Assembly: GCF_018143015.1 (NCBI RefSeq)
Contig: NC_054756.1
Span: forward strand, 20,109,361 to 20,173,360
Direction of reading: 5' to 3'
DNA from: Lytechinus variegatus
Lineage: Eukaryota; Echinodermata; Echinoidea; Temnopleuroida; Toxopneustidae
Length of the DNA: 64,000 bases
Position numbers and translations under genes: made by a program. Positions 22,954-36,513 of the stretch are shown here, piece by piece; positions within the stretch are counted from its first letter, which is position 1, and each line of letters begins with the position of its first letter. A model generated the notes under the pieces. It was not told where the DNA came from, did not search any database, and saw only the letters and a program-made list of their open reading frames with translations.

Positions 22954-25256
22954 ATAATTACGCAACCAGACGAATATTCGTTAGACCTTAAACCACTAAA
23001 TATCATATTCAATGTACAAATACAATTTGCTAATACCTTTGTTTTAACGTTTAAATGTTTACGCCACAAATTTTGATTTATTTTCATCTTCCATGATGTT
23101 AAATAACATTCATCTGATCACTCAGGCAGAAGTTAAAAACAGAGATACCGGTACCTGTAAAACTGGAGAACTATTTCCAAAGCTCTGTCTTGAAGGATCT
23201 CTTTCTGTATTCAGGTCTTAAGCATTATATCCAGTTTCATCAAAGTAATTAGATAAAAATCACTCATCATTACAAATTGCATTAGATTTAGTGAAAAGCA
23301 TCACAATATATATCTATATATATATACCAAATTATGTATATAGGCCTGTACATCACTTACATGAAAATTGAATGATATTTAAACCTGGATTGGTGATCTA
23401 TTCCAAATGATTCATGATGTAGTATCATTGCATGTATATAGTAACAAAAAATTGTTTCTCAATGAATATACAAAACTATTGGCCTCATCGCAATAAAAGG
23501 GTTAGTACACGGGATTTTGATATCGCACATAACATGCATAATTTGTTTACTTTTTGTTTGTTTCTTTCTTTATTAAGTTTATCAATCTCTCTTTATTCAT
23601 GTTTTAGAAAGATTAAATGTTTAGATTGATGTATTTTTCTGTTATAATGAGATATGTTTAAGTGGACTTCAGAGAATGGTCGTACGCACCAAGAGGAAGG
23701 GGGGGCAAATTCCCGATCAGCTGTTGTGAAAACGTTTTTTCCTTAACATTTAATGAAAACTATGAAAAATGTGCAAATGTGAGATGTGCACCAAATACTT
23801 TTATTACACTTGTAAAAAAAATAATAACAATTGCCCTATTGAGCAGCTCGGTCCGTTTTCTCTATCGTTGGATGGGGTATGGGTTAGGGCGGTCCATGGA
23901 CTCCAGTTATTTGGTTAATTTTGCCCAATGCCTGGCAGCGCATCCTCCACATGAATCCAGTGTTTAATTATTTTGTCTTACTATATCATTATTGTATTAT
24001 TGTAACAATTATTCTTTTATAATTGTATTTGATTTGCTTTATATTATGCCAAATAAAATAATAATATTAATAATAATCCGTAATAAGTATGTTTTGTACC
24101 TGTCGGCCAAGGGGACCAGGCCTTTGGTGTATACCATTTACAACAAGAAAGGATCACCAGTCGTTCTAAAAGTCGCCCTGAACATATACGAACAGCTTTA
24201 TTAAACAGGGGCTGCAAAACGGTTTTGAAAGTCGGGGGGCTGAGCCGAGACTGGGGGCTGTCCATGCAAAAAAATATAAACAGATGGCCATTTTTACGTT
24301 GTCATTTGTACACGGTTTTTGACGCCCCCGCTGAACCCCCCCCCCCCCCCCCGTTTTCGCGGCCCCTGAGAAACACTCACCTGTACACTCTCTTAAAACC
24401 TCCATCCATTCTAAGTCTAAGTAAGGAAAAGACGTTAATATTTTCTTACCATCATAAAAATAAATATTTGATGCCCAAAATCGATAATGATGAATTTATT
24501 AAAGTCCTCCAATCTAACCGTATTCGGAGAGATGCTTATTCCGTATAAGATAAGAGCAAAGCTGGCTGTAAGCGTCCTCGAGTCTTTGATGAAAATGCTA
24601 AACTTGTTCCATGAGCAGGCTTGTAGGCGTGACTAGTAAGAATGGTCTGGTGCAAATGAAAGCATCTCGGTATCCAATGAAATCCATGGCTCATTTTAAT
24701 TACATTTACAAAGCGCTTCATAATACATTAGATAAACTTGTTAGATTCCAAATAGCCACCACCTTTAAAAGAGATTAATAATTGGTTAAACAGTAGAGGG
24801 CGTTCGACTAACGGTACATTATAAAAGCATACACAATTTCATAAATATTCACTGAAAGAAATATTTTGAAGAGATTCCTAAACTTCTTGCATTATGTAAA
24901 CCCAAATTTGTTCTACCCGTTGGTTTTTCAGGAGTCATAAGTCATGACTAAATGATACCCCTCATCTTCCAATTATCCGTCTAAGAGTAATGCGGATAAT
25001 TCAATAAAAATTGCATTCACAAACTCCGAAAATAATCCGCACTATTATTTACGAGCGCCCGACCTGAAAAAGGCGGACAATTTTCATGGCAACTACACAC
25101 ACCCCCTCAGATGGGGTTGTGTTGGAAAGGGTGACTTTGTGACCGCACCATTATCCGCATTACTTTGGAAATGCGTTCATAAAGTCAAAATCTGGTCCCG
25201 ATGCTGCTATTATGCGGATAATAGCAGCATCAAAATAATGCGGATAACTCTGGTCC

Positions 25257-26340
25257 TCCTCCAATTTTACGACCAAATTATGCTGATATTAGCCGCATAA
25301 CTGGGTTTATGAAAGGGGCATTAATGTGCAATTATGAATGCACTTTACACCTGGAAACTGTTCAAATTGTACAGTACTGTGCATTGTACACGTACATGTA
25401 TGTACTGTGATTCCTAGTTTTCCTACCATTTTTTTCAAATTTGAAAAAGTAAATAATGCGGATAACTCTGGTCTTACTCCGATTTTACGACCAAATTATG
25501 CGGATAATTGGGTTTATGAATTTCTTTTATGCATTTATGTTTTTATTATTGAAAGTTAATATTATAAAGTGAATAATATTGATAAATTTTATAATGTTAA
25601 CTTTCAGGGTATAGTTTTTCAAATATTTAAATGATATTCTTTTATTTCTAGAGTGTTTTTTTTTTTTATCTTTTAAATGGGACCGCGAAACGAATTTGAA
25701 ACTAGGGGCTCAAAGATGACAATTAGATGATATTTTTGTGCGTTTTGTACACGCTTATTTGAAAGGGGTAAGGTGAAGCCACCCCCCCCCCCCGCTCCAC
25801 TTTCCCTGTATTGAAGTAAGTGGCTGATCTAGCTTTTTGCTAAGAGGGGGTTTGACCCGATAACGATGAGCTTCTTATCCCCCTCCCCCTTGATCCGCCT
25901 CTATTCTGTATGTGCAACTCTTCTAAATAGGCTGGGAAGGGTGTTGAAGTTTGATCCCACACTCCTTTTTTAATTACTTTAACCCCCCTCCTTCTAGATC
26001 CGCCTCTGTTAATGTAGGCGCAATTATTTTTCCTCGAGATAATAATTGTTCATTTCATCCTTGCCCATGAGATGGTCCGGTGAGTTTCATTAAATAAATA
26101 ATGATAATTACTCTGGCTTTAAGTATATTGAGTATTGTCACCGAGGCATTCACTGCCTCGTCACACGTCGGAAGAATTGTTATTATCATGCGTGCTGTTA
26201 TCACAATAAATTTAATGAAATTTAATGAAATAATCACAGAACGGTTATGAGACTGACTTGTGTGTGGTCGTTAGTCCATTATAATCATGGATGATAAACA
26301 TTAATTAATTGTCTACTTGGAGTCGTGCTGCCTGAAAGTG
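25257..26340. other. Intergenic stretch beyond the right arm
   Basis: Holds the second ATGCGGATAA unit (to 25520) and C-rich tracts near 25780 and 25880. The phrase GATCCGCCTCT occurs twice (near 25895 and 26000), a mark of degraded repeats. No gene is seen. Confidence 0.5.
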
Positions 26341-26344
26341 AACA

Positions 26345-26491
26345 GGGGCCCGTTGCAGAAAGAGTTGCAATCAAACGTAACTCTAAAAATCACGCGCAAC
26401 TTGATTTTCAACCAATCAACAGCGCGCATTTTTGACTTGCGATTGATTTCTTGACTTGCGTTTAAACGCAACTCTTTCTGCAACGGGCCCC
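26345..26491. mobile_element. Foldback element, GGGGCCCGTTGCAGAAAG termini
   Basis: A 147-bp element with inverted ends GGGGCCCGTTGCAGAAAGAG and its reverse complement, plus an inner inverted pair around ACTTG/CAAGT. No coding capacity. Confidence 0.75.
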
Positions 26492-26526
26492 AGGTCAATT
26501 ACTCATTATGACTTTACTCCATTATA

Positions 26527-27490
26527 CAGTGCGTATCAATAAAAAGTTTACACTTTGAAAAAGTCGTGGATATTAAAAAATATACAAAATGGGGATAATT
26601 TTTTCACATGTATTCTTGGGTTTTGGGTCTCACCTATCCAATGAGAGCAAAAGTTTTGACAGACTGTTACTCTTGAGAGAGCACTGTCCATTTTCGTAAA
26701 GCGCGTAGAAATCGATTTGCGCAGAGATGCTCATTTTCACGAAAAAAAAGAGGTAAGAGCAATATCACTGACAGTGCGGAACATTTCTCATGTAACATTT
26801 CTATTGCATTTTTATCCAATTCAAATAAAACAGATACATCTGAATATTTGTAACCACTTTGCCACCCAAATTAACATCTTAACCCTATGTAAGCATAACC
26901 TTTACCTTTTTTTGTTCCAGCTGGATCTGATGACATAACTGAATGTAAACCAAAGTTTCTTTCGCTAAGTTTTTATCATTAAAATTGGTTTACATTTAAT
27001 ATTTCATTTAATACTTGTTTCTCCACACTTTTGCCAAGCTTGACAATGATTAACAAAGCAAATGTTGAAAATGGAAAATAAATGAAATGAAATGAATTGA
27101 AATGAAAAATTCAAGCATAACCCATTTCACGTGAATCACATATCCGCGTAGAGCAGATAATTATCATCACGATGGCCTCGGTGTGTGGGCGCAATGGCGC
27201 TCTATGAAGTGTTTTTGGGCAAGGAATTTAAAAAGATATCTTGAAATAATCTTCCTAGTTAAAGTCCATGTGTTATTGACTACTTTTATTCATAGAACTA
27301 TTTTTAAGTTCTGCGAAAATCAATTTTTCACGAACTGTTCAAAAGTGTGTGTGCTCACTCGAGCAGGAAGATATACGACAGTCACACCCGTCATTTGCTT
27401 AATGCTTAAATGTGAAAAATGCTTCAGGATATTACAACTACATAATTTTACAGGATTATTTGTAAGTGTAAACTTGTTATATACGCACTG
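26527..27490 (-). mobile_element. Tc1/mariner-style non-autonomous element, full copy
   Basis: A 964-bp element with inverted ends CAGTGCGTAT...AGTTTACAC and GTGTAAACTTG...ATACGCACTG, flanked by TA on both sides (26525-26526, 27491-27492). It contains no transposase-like frame. The 115-residue open frame at 27183-27530 runs through the terminus and is not convincing. It is the reverse-oriented relative of 13386-13937. TA flanks and the CAGTGCG end suggest a Tc1/mariner-type mobilising enzyme (inference). Confidence 0.75.
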
Positions 27491-27537
27491 TAGAAATATG
27501 CCTAGTCTAGCATGCCTTTTACGATATTAGCAAATCA

Positions 27538-28341
27538 CAGTGCGTCCCACAAAAAAACGAAACCGAGATTATTTATCATAACTTAATCACAAATACAATA
27601 GACAAATGATCTACCATTGTAAAGCTTAGAATTTCCTCTGTCATCTGAAATTACTTAGATTATTTCTCATCCATGCATGAGTGAGCAAAAACAATTTGAA
27701 GAGGGGATACCAAAAAGTCATTTGGCGGGCTGTATCTGTGTTTCAAAAGGAAAACCACATTTTTAGAAAGTTCAATATCTGCTCTTTAATTCGATACCTC
27801 AATTACAGAAAATGGTCAAGAAATAAAGTTCTTGTTATTTGAAATAAGGCTTGAATTTTAATTTCATAAAATGAAGAGGTTTTACAGCTAGCCACTTGAC
27901 ACTCCGTTTTGTTGACGATCAGCCATGCATTAAGTCTTTTGTTAACCATGCGATAGCTTCTGTGGGAAACCGTTTAATTAAAACACGTTTATGTAATGAA
28001 ATTATGGAAATACAAGCATTGTTTCGAGGGAATATTACTCTTTTATTTCTTGACCATTTTTTGTGATTAAGGTATCTAATAAAAGAGCAGATATTGAACT
28101 TTGTAGGCATGTGATTTTCTTTTGAAATTCAGATAAATTAGTTTTTTTTCATCAAATTGTTTTTGGTATCCTCTTCGTGTTTTTGCTCACGTATGCAAAA
28201 TTGGGGAATAATCTAAGTAATATCGGATGAAAGAGGAGCTTCTAAGCTTTACATTGGTAGGTCATTTGTCTATTGTATTTGTGATTAAGTTATGATAAAT
28301 CATTGCTTAATCTCGGTTTCGTTTTTTTCTGGGACGCACAG
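27538..28341. mobile_element. Foldback element, CAGTGCGTCCCA termini
   Basis: An 804-bp element that is one long imperfect inverted repeat. The left begins CAGTGCGTCCCACAAAAAAA, the right ends TTTTTTTCTGGGACGCACAG followed by TA. Matching inner pairs include GGTCAAGAAATAAAG and its mirror, and GACAAATGATCTACCA and its mirror. It starts 47 bp after the previous element and shares its CAGTGCG tip, so the two are probably moved by related enzymes. Solo ends occur in both arms (4315-4335, 20915-20935). Confidence 0.75.
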
Positions 28342-28397
28342 TAGATCCAATATCAAGAGAAAAATAAAGTTAATTAAAACAAACATATAAACTTGAC

Positions 28398-28680
28398 TTG
28401 TAGATGCATTGTGGCTCAGTGGATAGTCTCCTTTCGTCGAACCACAAGATAGGTATGGAGTTCGAACCCCAAGGCAACATCGCGGCCTTTGGCAAGGTGT
28501 TTATCTACATTTTCCACTCTTCAATCAGGTATAATAAATGTGTATCCGGTAGAAAAAAAACTTCCTTGAATGCTCGAGCGCCCGATCAGGGTAGCATTGC
28601 TGAGACCGGGGTAATAAATTGAATGCAGCACTTAGAAACATTGTAGCGCCCTATAAATGTTGCTGATAATTATTGTTAAT
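28398..28680 (+). mobile_element. tRNA-derived SINE, second family
   Basis: Box A TGGCTCAGTGG (28412-28422) and box B GGAGTTCGAACCCC are spaced as in a tRNA promoter. A body of about 200 bp follows, ending in AGCGCCCTATAAATGTTG. This tail resembles the AAGCGCTATATAAATGTTCA segment at 58140-58160, which runs into a (TTA)n tract. RNA polymerase III transcription is the family norm and is inferred here. Confidence 0.65.
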
Positions 28681-29905
28681 AACTTTCTGATTACTATTAA
28701 AATTAAAGCAGGGTTTTCAATAGACTAGACCTGTCTGAGCGAACGTATTTGTCAGAGGCATTTTTCGGTTTCAGTTTAGAAACCCGTTAACATGGTTAAG
28801 TCTGCTGAGTCTGATCATGACCGATAGGACCGATTCCAAACCAATTTCCCGCGTTGTCACATCTAATTTGCATAAACAAATTGGCCGCCAAAGTAGCATT
28901 TTTCGAGCTCATGTCTCCCATATTCTATAGTATTCATTGCTACGGATAGAGAGGCCAGTGATTTTGAATAAATGATATGTGTCATGTTGCTTAAAAACTT
29001 TTGATATTGATCGTGAAGAAATTACATCGTTTTATCAACAACTTAAGCACGTTACGGTAATACATGCATTTCTAAATCTTATGTACAGTAATAACCTGGA
29101 CATACAACTTGATTTTTTTCTCTAATTTTAAGACATCGTTCACAACATCTTGATTGAATAGTCAGCAGTAAAATAATTGGATAGTGATTGGTGCTCGTGT
29201 ATTTTATTGATTTGCAAATACCTTACATATTATGATATCTTACAAATATTGAATATACATGTTTTGTACATGTTTATAACAATCTGTTAAAATGTCAAAT
29301 AACAATAATCTTTGCAATCATTTTCCTATTTTAAATTATCACTATTGGATGCTACACATTACTCTCTTCCTGTCGGGCTTGACTGTCAAGCTCGAGTTTA
29401 TTCAATAATGAATAACAGGGGATAAATCTGAATTGTTTTCAGGTTTCCTATGTATCTTGTCAGTTTAACTATTATATCCATGATACGACTGTTTCTTGTA
29501 TCATTTTACTTATTATTTTGTTAAGGCCTATCTAAAGTTTGATCAGAGTAAAAAATGTGATCTATTTTCGAATATCATCCAAAATTCTCGTCATACACAA
29601 ATATAGTGGCCGTCTGATTTATATTACATTTTTCAACATCATTATTTCACCTCCCCTCCCAAAAAAATGAATAAATAGATAAATAAATAAATAAATGAAA
29701 TGAAATAAAAACGAATGGATTAATAAATAAGACATTAAAATAATGTCTCATGCCTTGCATCTATGTGTTATCTCTCTAAACCAAAGTGCATACTGTCTAA
29801 TACTTCTTAATGTATAGCCCCATTCAACCTTAATTAAAAAGCACTATATATAAAAGATTGGTTGTATTCCTTTTTTCAAATGAAAATATAACACACATGC
29901 AATTC
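28681..29905. other. Intergenic stretch downstream of the otopetrin-like gene
   Basis: AT-rich with short AAAT repeats near 29665-29710. It may hold the 3' UTR of the minus-strand gene at 29906. TTTATT (AATAAA on the minus strand) occurs at 29203-29208, but this is weak evidence. Confidence 0.4.
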
Positions 29906-31869
29906 TCATTTAATTCTTGTGTACGTCTCGTAAGCAATAATGGCTGCATGAAGGGGGAAAAGGTAGTTCAGGGGGTCGAACATCTCCGTCAAGAACTTCG
30001 CCAGAGTTTTCCCGTAGTAGAGACGTAAATCATGTCCTTCCGAATTATGAATGCCGATGACACCAATGAACCAGATCATACCATTCAGCAGAACGATGTA
30101 CACCAGACAGATTTTCGTCCACTTCGCCACAGAAGGACCACTTAGCACCTGTCGTTGGACCACGAGTAGGAACCTTGCCACTACCAAGAGATGGAATATA
30201 CAAAAGAATCCATAAAGGATGGTGTAGTAGGCTAAGATGAGTTCGTCGTGGGAAAGAAGGGTGCGCATGATATTGCGGCAATGGCACATGCGATTCTGAT
30301 AATGCTAAGCAAGAAGGATGAACTGCAACTCACTAGGAGTATGACCTCGTGTCCCTGTAATGCCATGTCTTTGTGGTTTGGGCCGTCGTCCAGTGGAGGA
30401 TTTCTGCAGGATTTCGACAAGAAGGACTGGTAGAAAATGAGTCCAATTAGGGGATTCGCGCAGGCAATTTTCAAACACCAGACCACATAGAGCATGGGTT
30501 GTGCAGTATTTTGTGGTAGCACCATGCTAACCGTAACGATAATTACACCAAAGATAAACGAGGCAAACAACATCAAAACTAAAGGCAACGACGAATACCT
30601 TATAGTTCGATTAGATGGATAAAGGTCTTGCGTATCGTCAATTTGTTGAACATTTCTATTGCAGACTTTTAAGGGAGCAAAAAACGCTCTTATCGATTCT
30701 CGAACTGCCAACAGGCGCGAAGCCTGGTGTTCAAATAACGGCACAAAGTTGGGGCTGTCGATATCCGCGTTCATAAATCGATGCGGGATGACTGACTTCC
30801 ACATCTCCCAAATAATTCCCGCAGCAATGAATCCACACTCAGCGTCGATTTTGGAAGATATCTCATTGTGTTTGTACAAGAATTTCTCCAATGATCCAGG
30901 AAGTTCACAAGGGTCTGTAGATGAATTCAGGGATTCACTTATTGGTACCACCACTTTGACGGCCATTATCCAAAAACAAAACACGAACGTGATTCCAAAC
31001 AAATTCGTTTGAATTGCTCCATCAAGAAAGGTTGCATCATGGTAAGTGTTAAAGAAAATCAAGGCACAGAGAATGAGAGTGATGAAGCTAATATGAAGTA
31101 TCAATCTGGTTATCACTGCTGCAGAGGACATTGCGGTCATTTCTACAACCTCGAAGCATTTGACAACACGGACCAGTCGCAGGGGGATGTTCAAGAGCGC
31201 TGTAACACCCAAAATGTTAAAGACGACTAGCAGTGACCTATCTGGCTCTGTGAACAATTTTGGATGACCATGACGATTCTTTGACATGTGCGGCCAAATG
31301 GATCCCGTTTCTCTTTTCGATAGGCCTACGGTCCCTCCCATTTCATCCTTCAAAGCGCTGAGATCTGGTAGAGACGAAGAAAGATTTAGAAGGCTTCGGT
31401 GTGAACAGGATGGCGCAATCTCGTTTTCATACCTTGCCCATACAGGCAATTGATTTTCTGGTATCCGTAAGGAAGGCATAGATTCTGTATCTTCATTCTG
31501 AGATCCTCCTGTTCCACCCTGGACTGGTGGTGTGGTTTTCCATCTGTAGCCATCCACAGGCTCGCCCCGAGGGAAGTAACCATCGGACAACTTGGCTAGC
31601 ACATTGGCGCAATGTCCGCATCGTAGCGACCAAAATACATGTTGTTCTCGGTGAAACTTTCTCCTCTTCACCAGAAGCAGAACGGCACGAAGTTGAACAT
31701 AGTACGTAAAAGCGATGAGTAAGCAACGTGTTATGATGAAAGACAGATCTACTCTAGCCAAAGATCCAAATTTTGGATCTGGTGGCATGAATGGAAATAC
31801 AGCGCAGCACAGACCGACGCTTAAAAGAAGACAACGCAGAAGGGTGGGTCCGTAAGGTGCTTTATCCAT
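29906..31869 (-). CDS. Otopetrin-like proton channel, one internal frameshift
   Basis: A single-exon minus-strand gene. The first frame runs from ATG at 31869 for 545 codons to a stop at 30232; a second frame, open to 29906, supplies the C-terminus. The join lies near 30240-30290. Moving from one frame to the other needs one extra base, or the loss of two, in a run of C and T. Joined, the protein is about 650 residues with some 12 hydrophobic segments, as in otopetrins. Family-like blocks: ECGFIAAGIIWEMW, HEVILLVSC...SIIRI, and the last helix with FDPLNYLFPLHAAIIAYETY, which matches the otopetrin end (PLxIFYRxHS...E). A polar loop of about 120 residues separates helices 2 and 3. Otopetrins are plasma-membrane proton channels. 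Whether the shift is a sequencing error or a true inactivating change is open. Confidence 0.65.
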
Positions 31870-32458
31870 TATATTGCTTTTCTTTGTCCTTGAAGTTGAC
31901 TTTCTTCACTTGACAAAGTCTAGTATTACACGAGTGAAATCTGTGCACGAACAGAAAGTATCCTTTGTGTTGTAATTTTCAAAGTCATGAAAATTGGTTA
32001 AAAGTAGTTTATGTGAAAATCAATAATTTAATTTCAAATTAGCTTCAGAGTCTTGATATTCAAAGAGATACAGCCAAGCTTGTATAGTTACTTTCAAATC
32101 GCCGTAAAAGGGTCATATGAGCAAAATAAATGAAGATGATCAAATGTGTTCTTGATGACAAATCACAGTTTAGTCCCGGAATCAATTATGTTAATATTAG
32201 TATCATGGGGAAATAACTGTTATTCTTTCAGTTTCTATACCTGACATAATGATAGGTAGTATAATAAGGAAATTGCTATGTTACTTTTCCTCTTGAAATC
32301 GAATCGAATTAATTACAACAGTACTTCAGGATGTGAACACTTTGGAGTAATATAGGCCCTTAAGGATATTACGATATTATATTATCAACAATATGGAAAT
32401 ATTATGGCAAAATATCCTCAATGACGAATACAGGATCTCTTCTATGACACTAGGAGAC
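31870..32458. other. Upstream region of the otopetrin-like gene
   Basis: AT-rich; no exon is recognised. It may contain the promoter of the minus-strand gene, but no convincing TATA box or initiator can be fixed. Confidence 0.4.
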
Positions 32459-32720
32459 AGGTCGTGTGGTCCAGTGGTTAGAGCATTGGACTCATAGTCG
32501 CAAGGTTGTGAGTTCGAATCCCAACTCTGTCATTGTCTCAACTTTGATAAAAAGGCCCAAGAGTGATATCTGTCGTCTATTACGTCAGCCGCTATGACTG
32601 ATTAACCTAGATGTAAAATGTTTCCAAGGTAATTGGTTATATACCAGCTTGGCGTTTACCAGCAAAATGCTGTCCTGCCGAGTTCCTACGGGAATTACCA
32701 CAAACAGAAACAGAAAGAGT
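32459..32720 (+). mobile_element. tRNA-derived SINE, third family
   Basis: The head GTGTGGTCCAGTGGTTAGAG (box A), an anticodon-like loop CTCATAG and GTGAGTTCGAATCCC (box B) are followed by a tRNA-unrelated body (CGTCAGCCGCTATGACTG, CCGAGTTCCTACGGG). The acceptor and anticodon stems pair poorly, so this is a SINE and not a tRNA gene. It ends in a purine-rich CAGAAACAGAAAGAG tail. Confidence 0.65.
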
Positions 32721-33185
32721 GAGAGAAGAAAATGTCACCATAACATCACTTTTTTAGACAAAGAACGTTATCAAAGAAAGATATTACAATCACTTGACTG
32801 TTTATAACACAAATAATAATGTAACATTATGTGGTATATGAAGATATTCATGTACCTCCATGTCTCTCCGCAAAAATCGCACACACACTTAACTAGCGTC
32901 ATCCCCCTCCCCTCCCTCTCCCGTACACACACACATACACATCATTTCATACGCACTATTCCCTAAATATAATACTATACCTCCAGTTCGTGTTCACCCC
33001 CTTTGTAACGTAAATGCATTGACAAAAAAAATAAATAAAGGAGATGAATAAATCTGTTTTCTTTTCCTGAAGAGCGCCCCCACATCGCTAGTTCTTTCCT
33101 CTGTTTTATCCTATGTCAACGTAATCTTTCATCAGTCATGACGATTATTTTTTTTATCCAGATGACACGTAATTCCGCGAACATA

Positions 33186-33478
33186 GTAAAATTGGATTAG
33201 TTGAAAAATAATTTTTATGAGGAGTATTTTCATTTCTCCACGTAAGCTAATTCAAATGATTAATTTTATCACCCTTATCCAATTAATGCTGAGCGCCAAG
33301 ATAGAAAACAAAAGGTTATATTTTTTAAGTCTTTGGTATGACTCGACGGAGATCGAAGCCACAACCTCCCGTTCACTAGGTGGGCGCTATATCACTGAGC
33401 CACCATGCTCAAATTAAGTCATCCATTGACTATTTGATCATTTTAATTCATTCATTCATTGATCGGTCGGTAGGTCGG
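33186..33478 (-). mobile_element. tRNA-derived SINE, copy 3
   Basis: Same family as 6697-6985 and 18247-18532, on the minus strand. The linker TTCATTCATTCATTGATCGG and an adjoining TGAT array are present again, but this copy lies outside the inverted repeat. It is therefore an independent insertion that carries the microsatellite with it. Confidence 0.65.
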
Positions 33479-34028
<550 letters not shown>

Positions 34029-34289
34029 CCCTTTTAAAGCTGATGATTGGAGAAAAATGATTGAAAGCTTTATTAAATGGTAAAAAAGGAATGAAGGTAA
34101 ATTAGAGGAGAAAAGAAAAAGGAAAGTAAAAGGAGGAAGACGAGTGAATGAAACAAGATGAGGGGAGACTCGTAAAATTAAAAAAACTTCTTAAAAATAA
34201 TCCTCTTTTCAGGTCTTCAGTTATGTATGTATACCTCTATAATAAAAATCAATTCTGAGCGGCTGATCGGGGAAATTATGCCGGTGAAA

Positions 34290-34650
34290 AAAAATTGTTG
34301 TGCCCCCCCCCCCCCCCCCCCTTTTCTATTGGCGAAAGCTGGATCCGTCCCTGTTATCTCGTATAACAAGCTCACAAAGGAGCAGGAGCCAATAAATCTT
34401 TGACGACCGCTGATTCTTTTTTTATAACATGCTCTTCCATCGCATGTCTGAACTTTCATTCACTATTTTGCGCTCTCTTCTTTCTTCTTTCCCTAACCCC
34501 TCTCACCTCCTCTCCCCCCTCCCCCCCCCCCCTGTCTCCCTCTCTCTCCCATTTTCTCTCTCTCCCCCTCAATTTCCTTTCTTTCTCTCCCTTTCTCTTT
34601 GTCGAGTTCTCTTTCTGTCATTAATCTACATGTATATTTCTCTCTCTTCT
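34290..34650. repeat. Poly-C and CT-rich tracts
   Basis: A run of about 20 C near 34302-34321, then a pyrimidine-rich stretch (TCTCTCTCC, CCCCCTC) to about 34650. Ser/Pro/Leu open frames here are not genes. Confidence 0.8.
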
Positions 34651-34910
34651 AAATTGCTTTGAATTTCATTCAGGCACCTAAATAATCTAGGATCTAAATG
34701 CTGAAAAAAAATCAGTAGAAGACCCCCTATTTCCAGAAAAATAAACATTACGAACAACTTGAAAACGAAAGCCAGCTGGCTTCTAAACTCATTTTGAGGG
34801 ATGAGCTTAAATTCAATTACCCACAATTCAATTCAAATTTTAGCGATAGATAACAAGAAGCGAATTGTGTTTTCTGCCACAATTGAAAAGAGATATAATA
34901 ATGTAATAAC

Positions 34911-35151
34911 ACTGTAAAAACTGTGGTGTTAAAACGGACACAAATTGGTGTTAATAGAGGACCACACCCTGAGGTGTTAAAATAACACCCTAGAGATTGA
35001 ACATAATTATCACCAAAGAGTGGAAATGTAACAACCATAGGTGTTGTAATAACAACTATAGGTGTAAAACTCACACCATCAATTTAACACCGGTGTAAAA
35101 TAACTGGTGTGGTCCTCTACGTACACCGGTTAACACCACAGTTTTTGCTAT
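34911..35151. mobile_element. Foldback element, ACTGTAAAAACTGTGGTG termini
   Basis: About 240 bp. The left end (AAAACTGTGGTGTTAA) and right end (TTAACACCACAGTTTT) are inverted, and GAGGACCACACC and GGTGTGGTCCTC form a second pair. GGTGT/ACACC motifs recur throughout. Class not assigned. Confidence 0.7.
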
Positions 35152-36378
35152 GAAAATTTTTGCATCGCATTTGCGTGTTCAGCTTCGAATCGTTCATAAT
35201 TCATCATGACATCACCACAACCAATAAACAAACACACAATCTACATTCATGTAGCATACAGATACTACTCATCTATGAAATTGATTTAACCAAACATACA
35301 GTTCCCTAGAAGAAAACGAAACAATCTACAAAATAATGTGAATAATCATTTTAAGATTTGTTTATTCACTTTCTGAAACAGAGGAAGTCGCATTAACTTA
35401 GTTAGCTGATGTTGAAATCTCAACAAAGTCATATCAAATAGAATGAAACATGTAAGGCGTCCTAAGCAGGTATATGGTTAGCAACTGTTATACGCGATAA
35501 CATAGCAGTTCTGATATTTGAAGATCACTCATATTAAAAAGCAACAAATGTCACAAAGTTTGCTATTCAATATAAGACAATTTGTATTGTCAATATTTCC
35601 CTCTATAACGGCTTTTACAATATTATCAAAATATGATTCATCATCATTATCGTAATTATTGCTTTCACTTTTGGTACTTACGTCGAAATACGACACCATA
35701 CATGAATACACTAAAGAAAGATGTTTGTTTACATAATGAAATAGGCAGTGACATAGTTCAATTGAGTATGAATACATGAACAAGACAGTTATCGACAAAC
35801 AAGATTCATCTTCAACCGAAATGTTCACCAAATACGTTTTGGAAGATAAGAAAATATTTATTTTTCGTTATAGTGTTTCGAAAAGCTTACATACATTAAC
35901 AAACATGTACAAAGTTGATTATTATTTTAAAGATCCTGACGTTTTATATATTTTACTTCTCACAATGGGCTTTGAAAATATCATAGCGGAAGAATTGTTT
36001 TGCAAGATATGTTTCTTTTTACGAAATCGAAATTTGAATAAATGAAAAAAGTTGTATTTTTTCGTTAAAAATACATAAACTTTTATTTTATGTGGTTTGA
36101 TTTCAAACGCCAATATATATTGGCATTTATATGATATTGAGGCTCAGATGGGCTGTATGTGCATGTGTTCTCAATGATTAGGCTTTGTTGAACTAAAGCT
36201 ATGAAATCATCCAATCCATTTGTAAGCATGTATAATAAAATTGATAACTTATCAATCAGAGTAAAACTGTAGTTATAACAAACATGAGTTGAATAAACAT
36301 TAAGAAGGAATACTATTTACTGAATACAGTAAGAATCGTCCAGGAAATAAATTATAATAAGAATATCAAGCTAATCTG
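35152..36378. other. AT-rich intergenic stretch
   Basis: Small open frames on both strands (35529-35831, 35776-36045) overlap each other and show no domain. Nothing supportable is seen. Confidence 0.5.
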
Positions 36379-36513
36379 GGGCCCGGTAACTCAAAGCTTA
36401 GCAATGATCGTACAACATTTCTCTACGATAGATTGCATTGACTGCAATGTACAATCCATCGTAAAACTCATGCGTACGATCAATCGCTAATCTTCGTGTT
36501 ACGGGACCCAGGT
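36379..36513. mobile_element. Foldback element, GGGCCCGGTAACTCAAAG type
   Basis: About 135 bp. The left end GGCCCGGTAACTCAAAGCTT and right end CTTCGTGTTACGGGACCC are imperfect inverted copies, with GCAATGATCGTAC/GTACGATCAATCGC inside. It is related to 47850-48012. Confidence 0.6.

Noticed and set aside
30232..30289. Genuine C-terminus of the otopetrin-like protein at 30232
   Set aside because: The last residues do not look like a membrane protein end, and the next frame continues the expected helices 10-12.
32459..32540. Functional tRNA gene
   Set aside because: A and B boxes are present, but acceptor, anticodon and T stems pair poorly and a SINE body follows.
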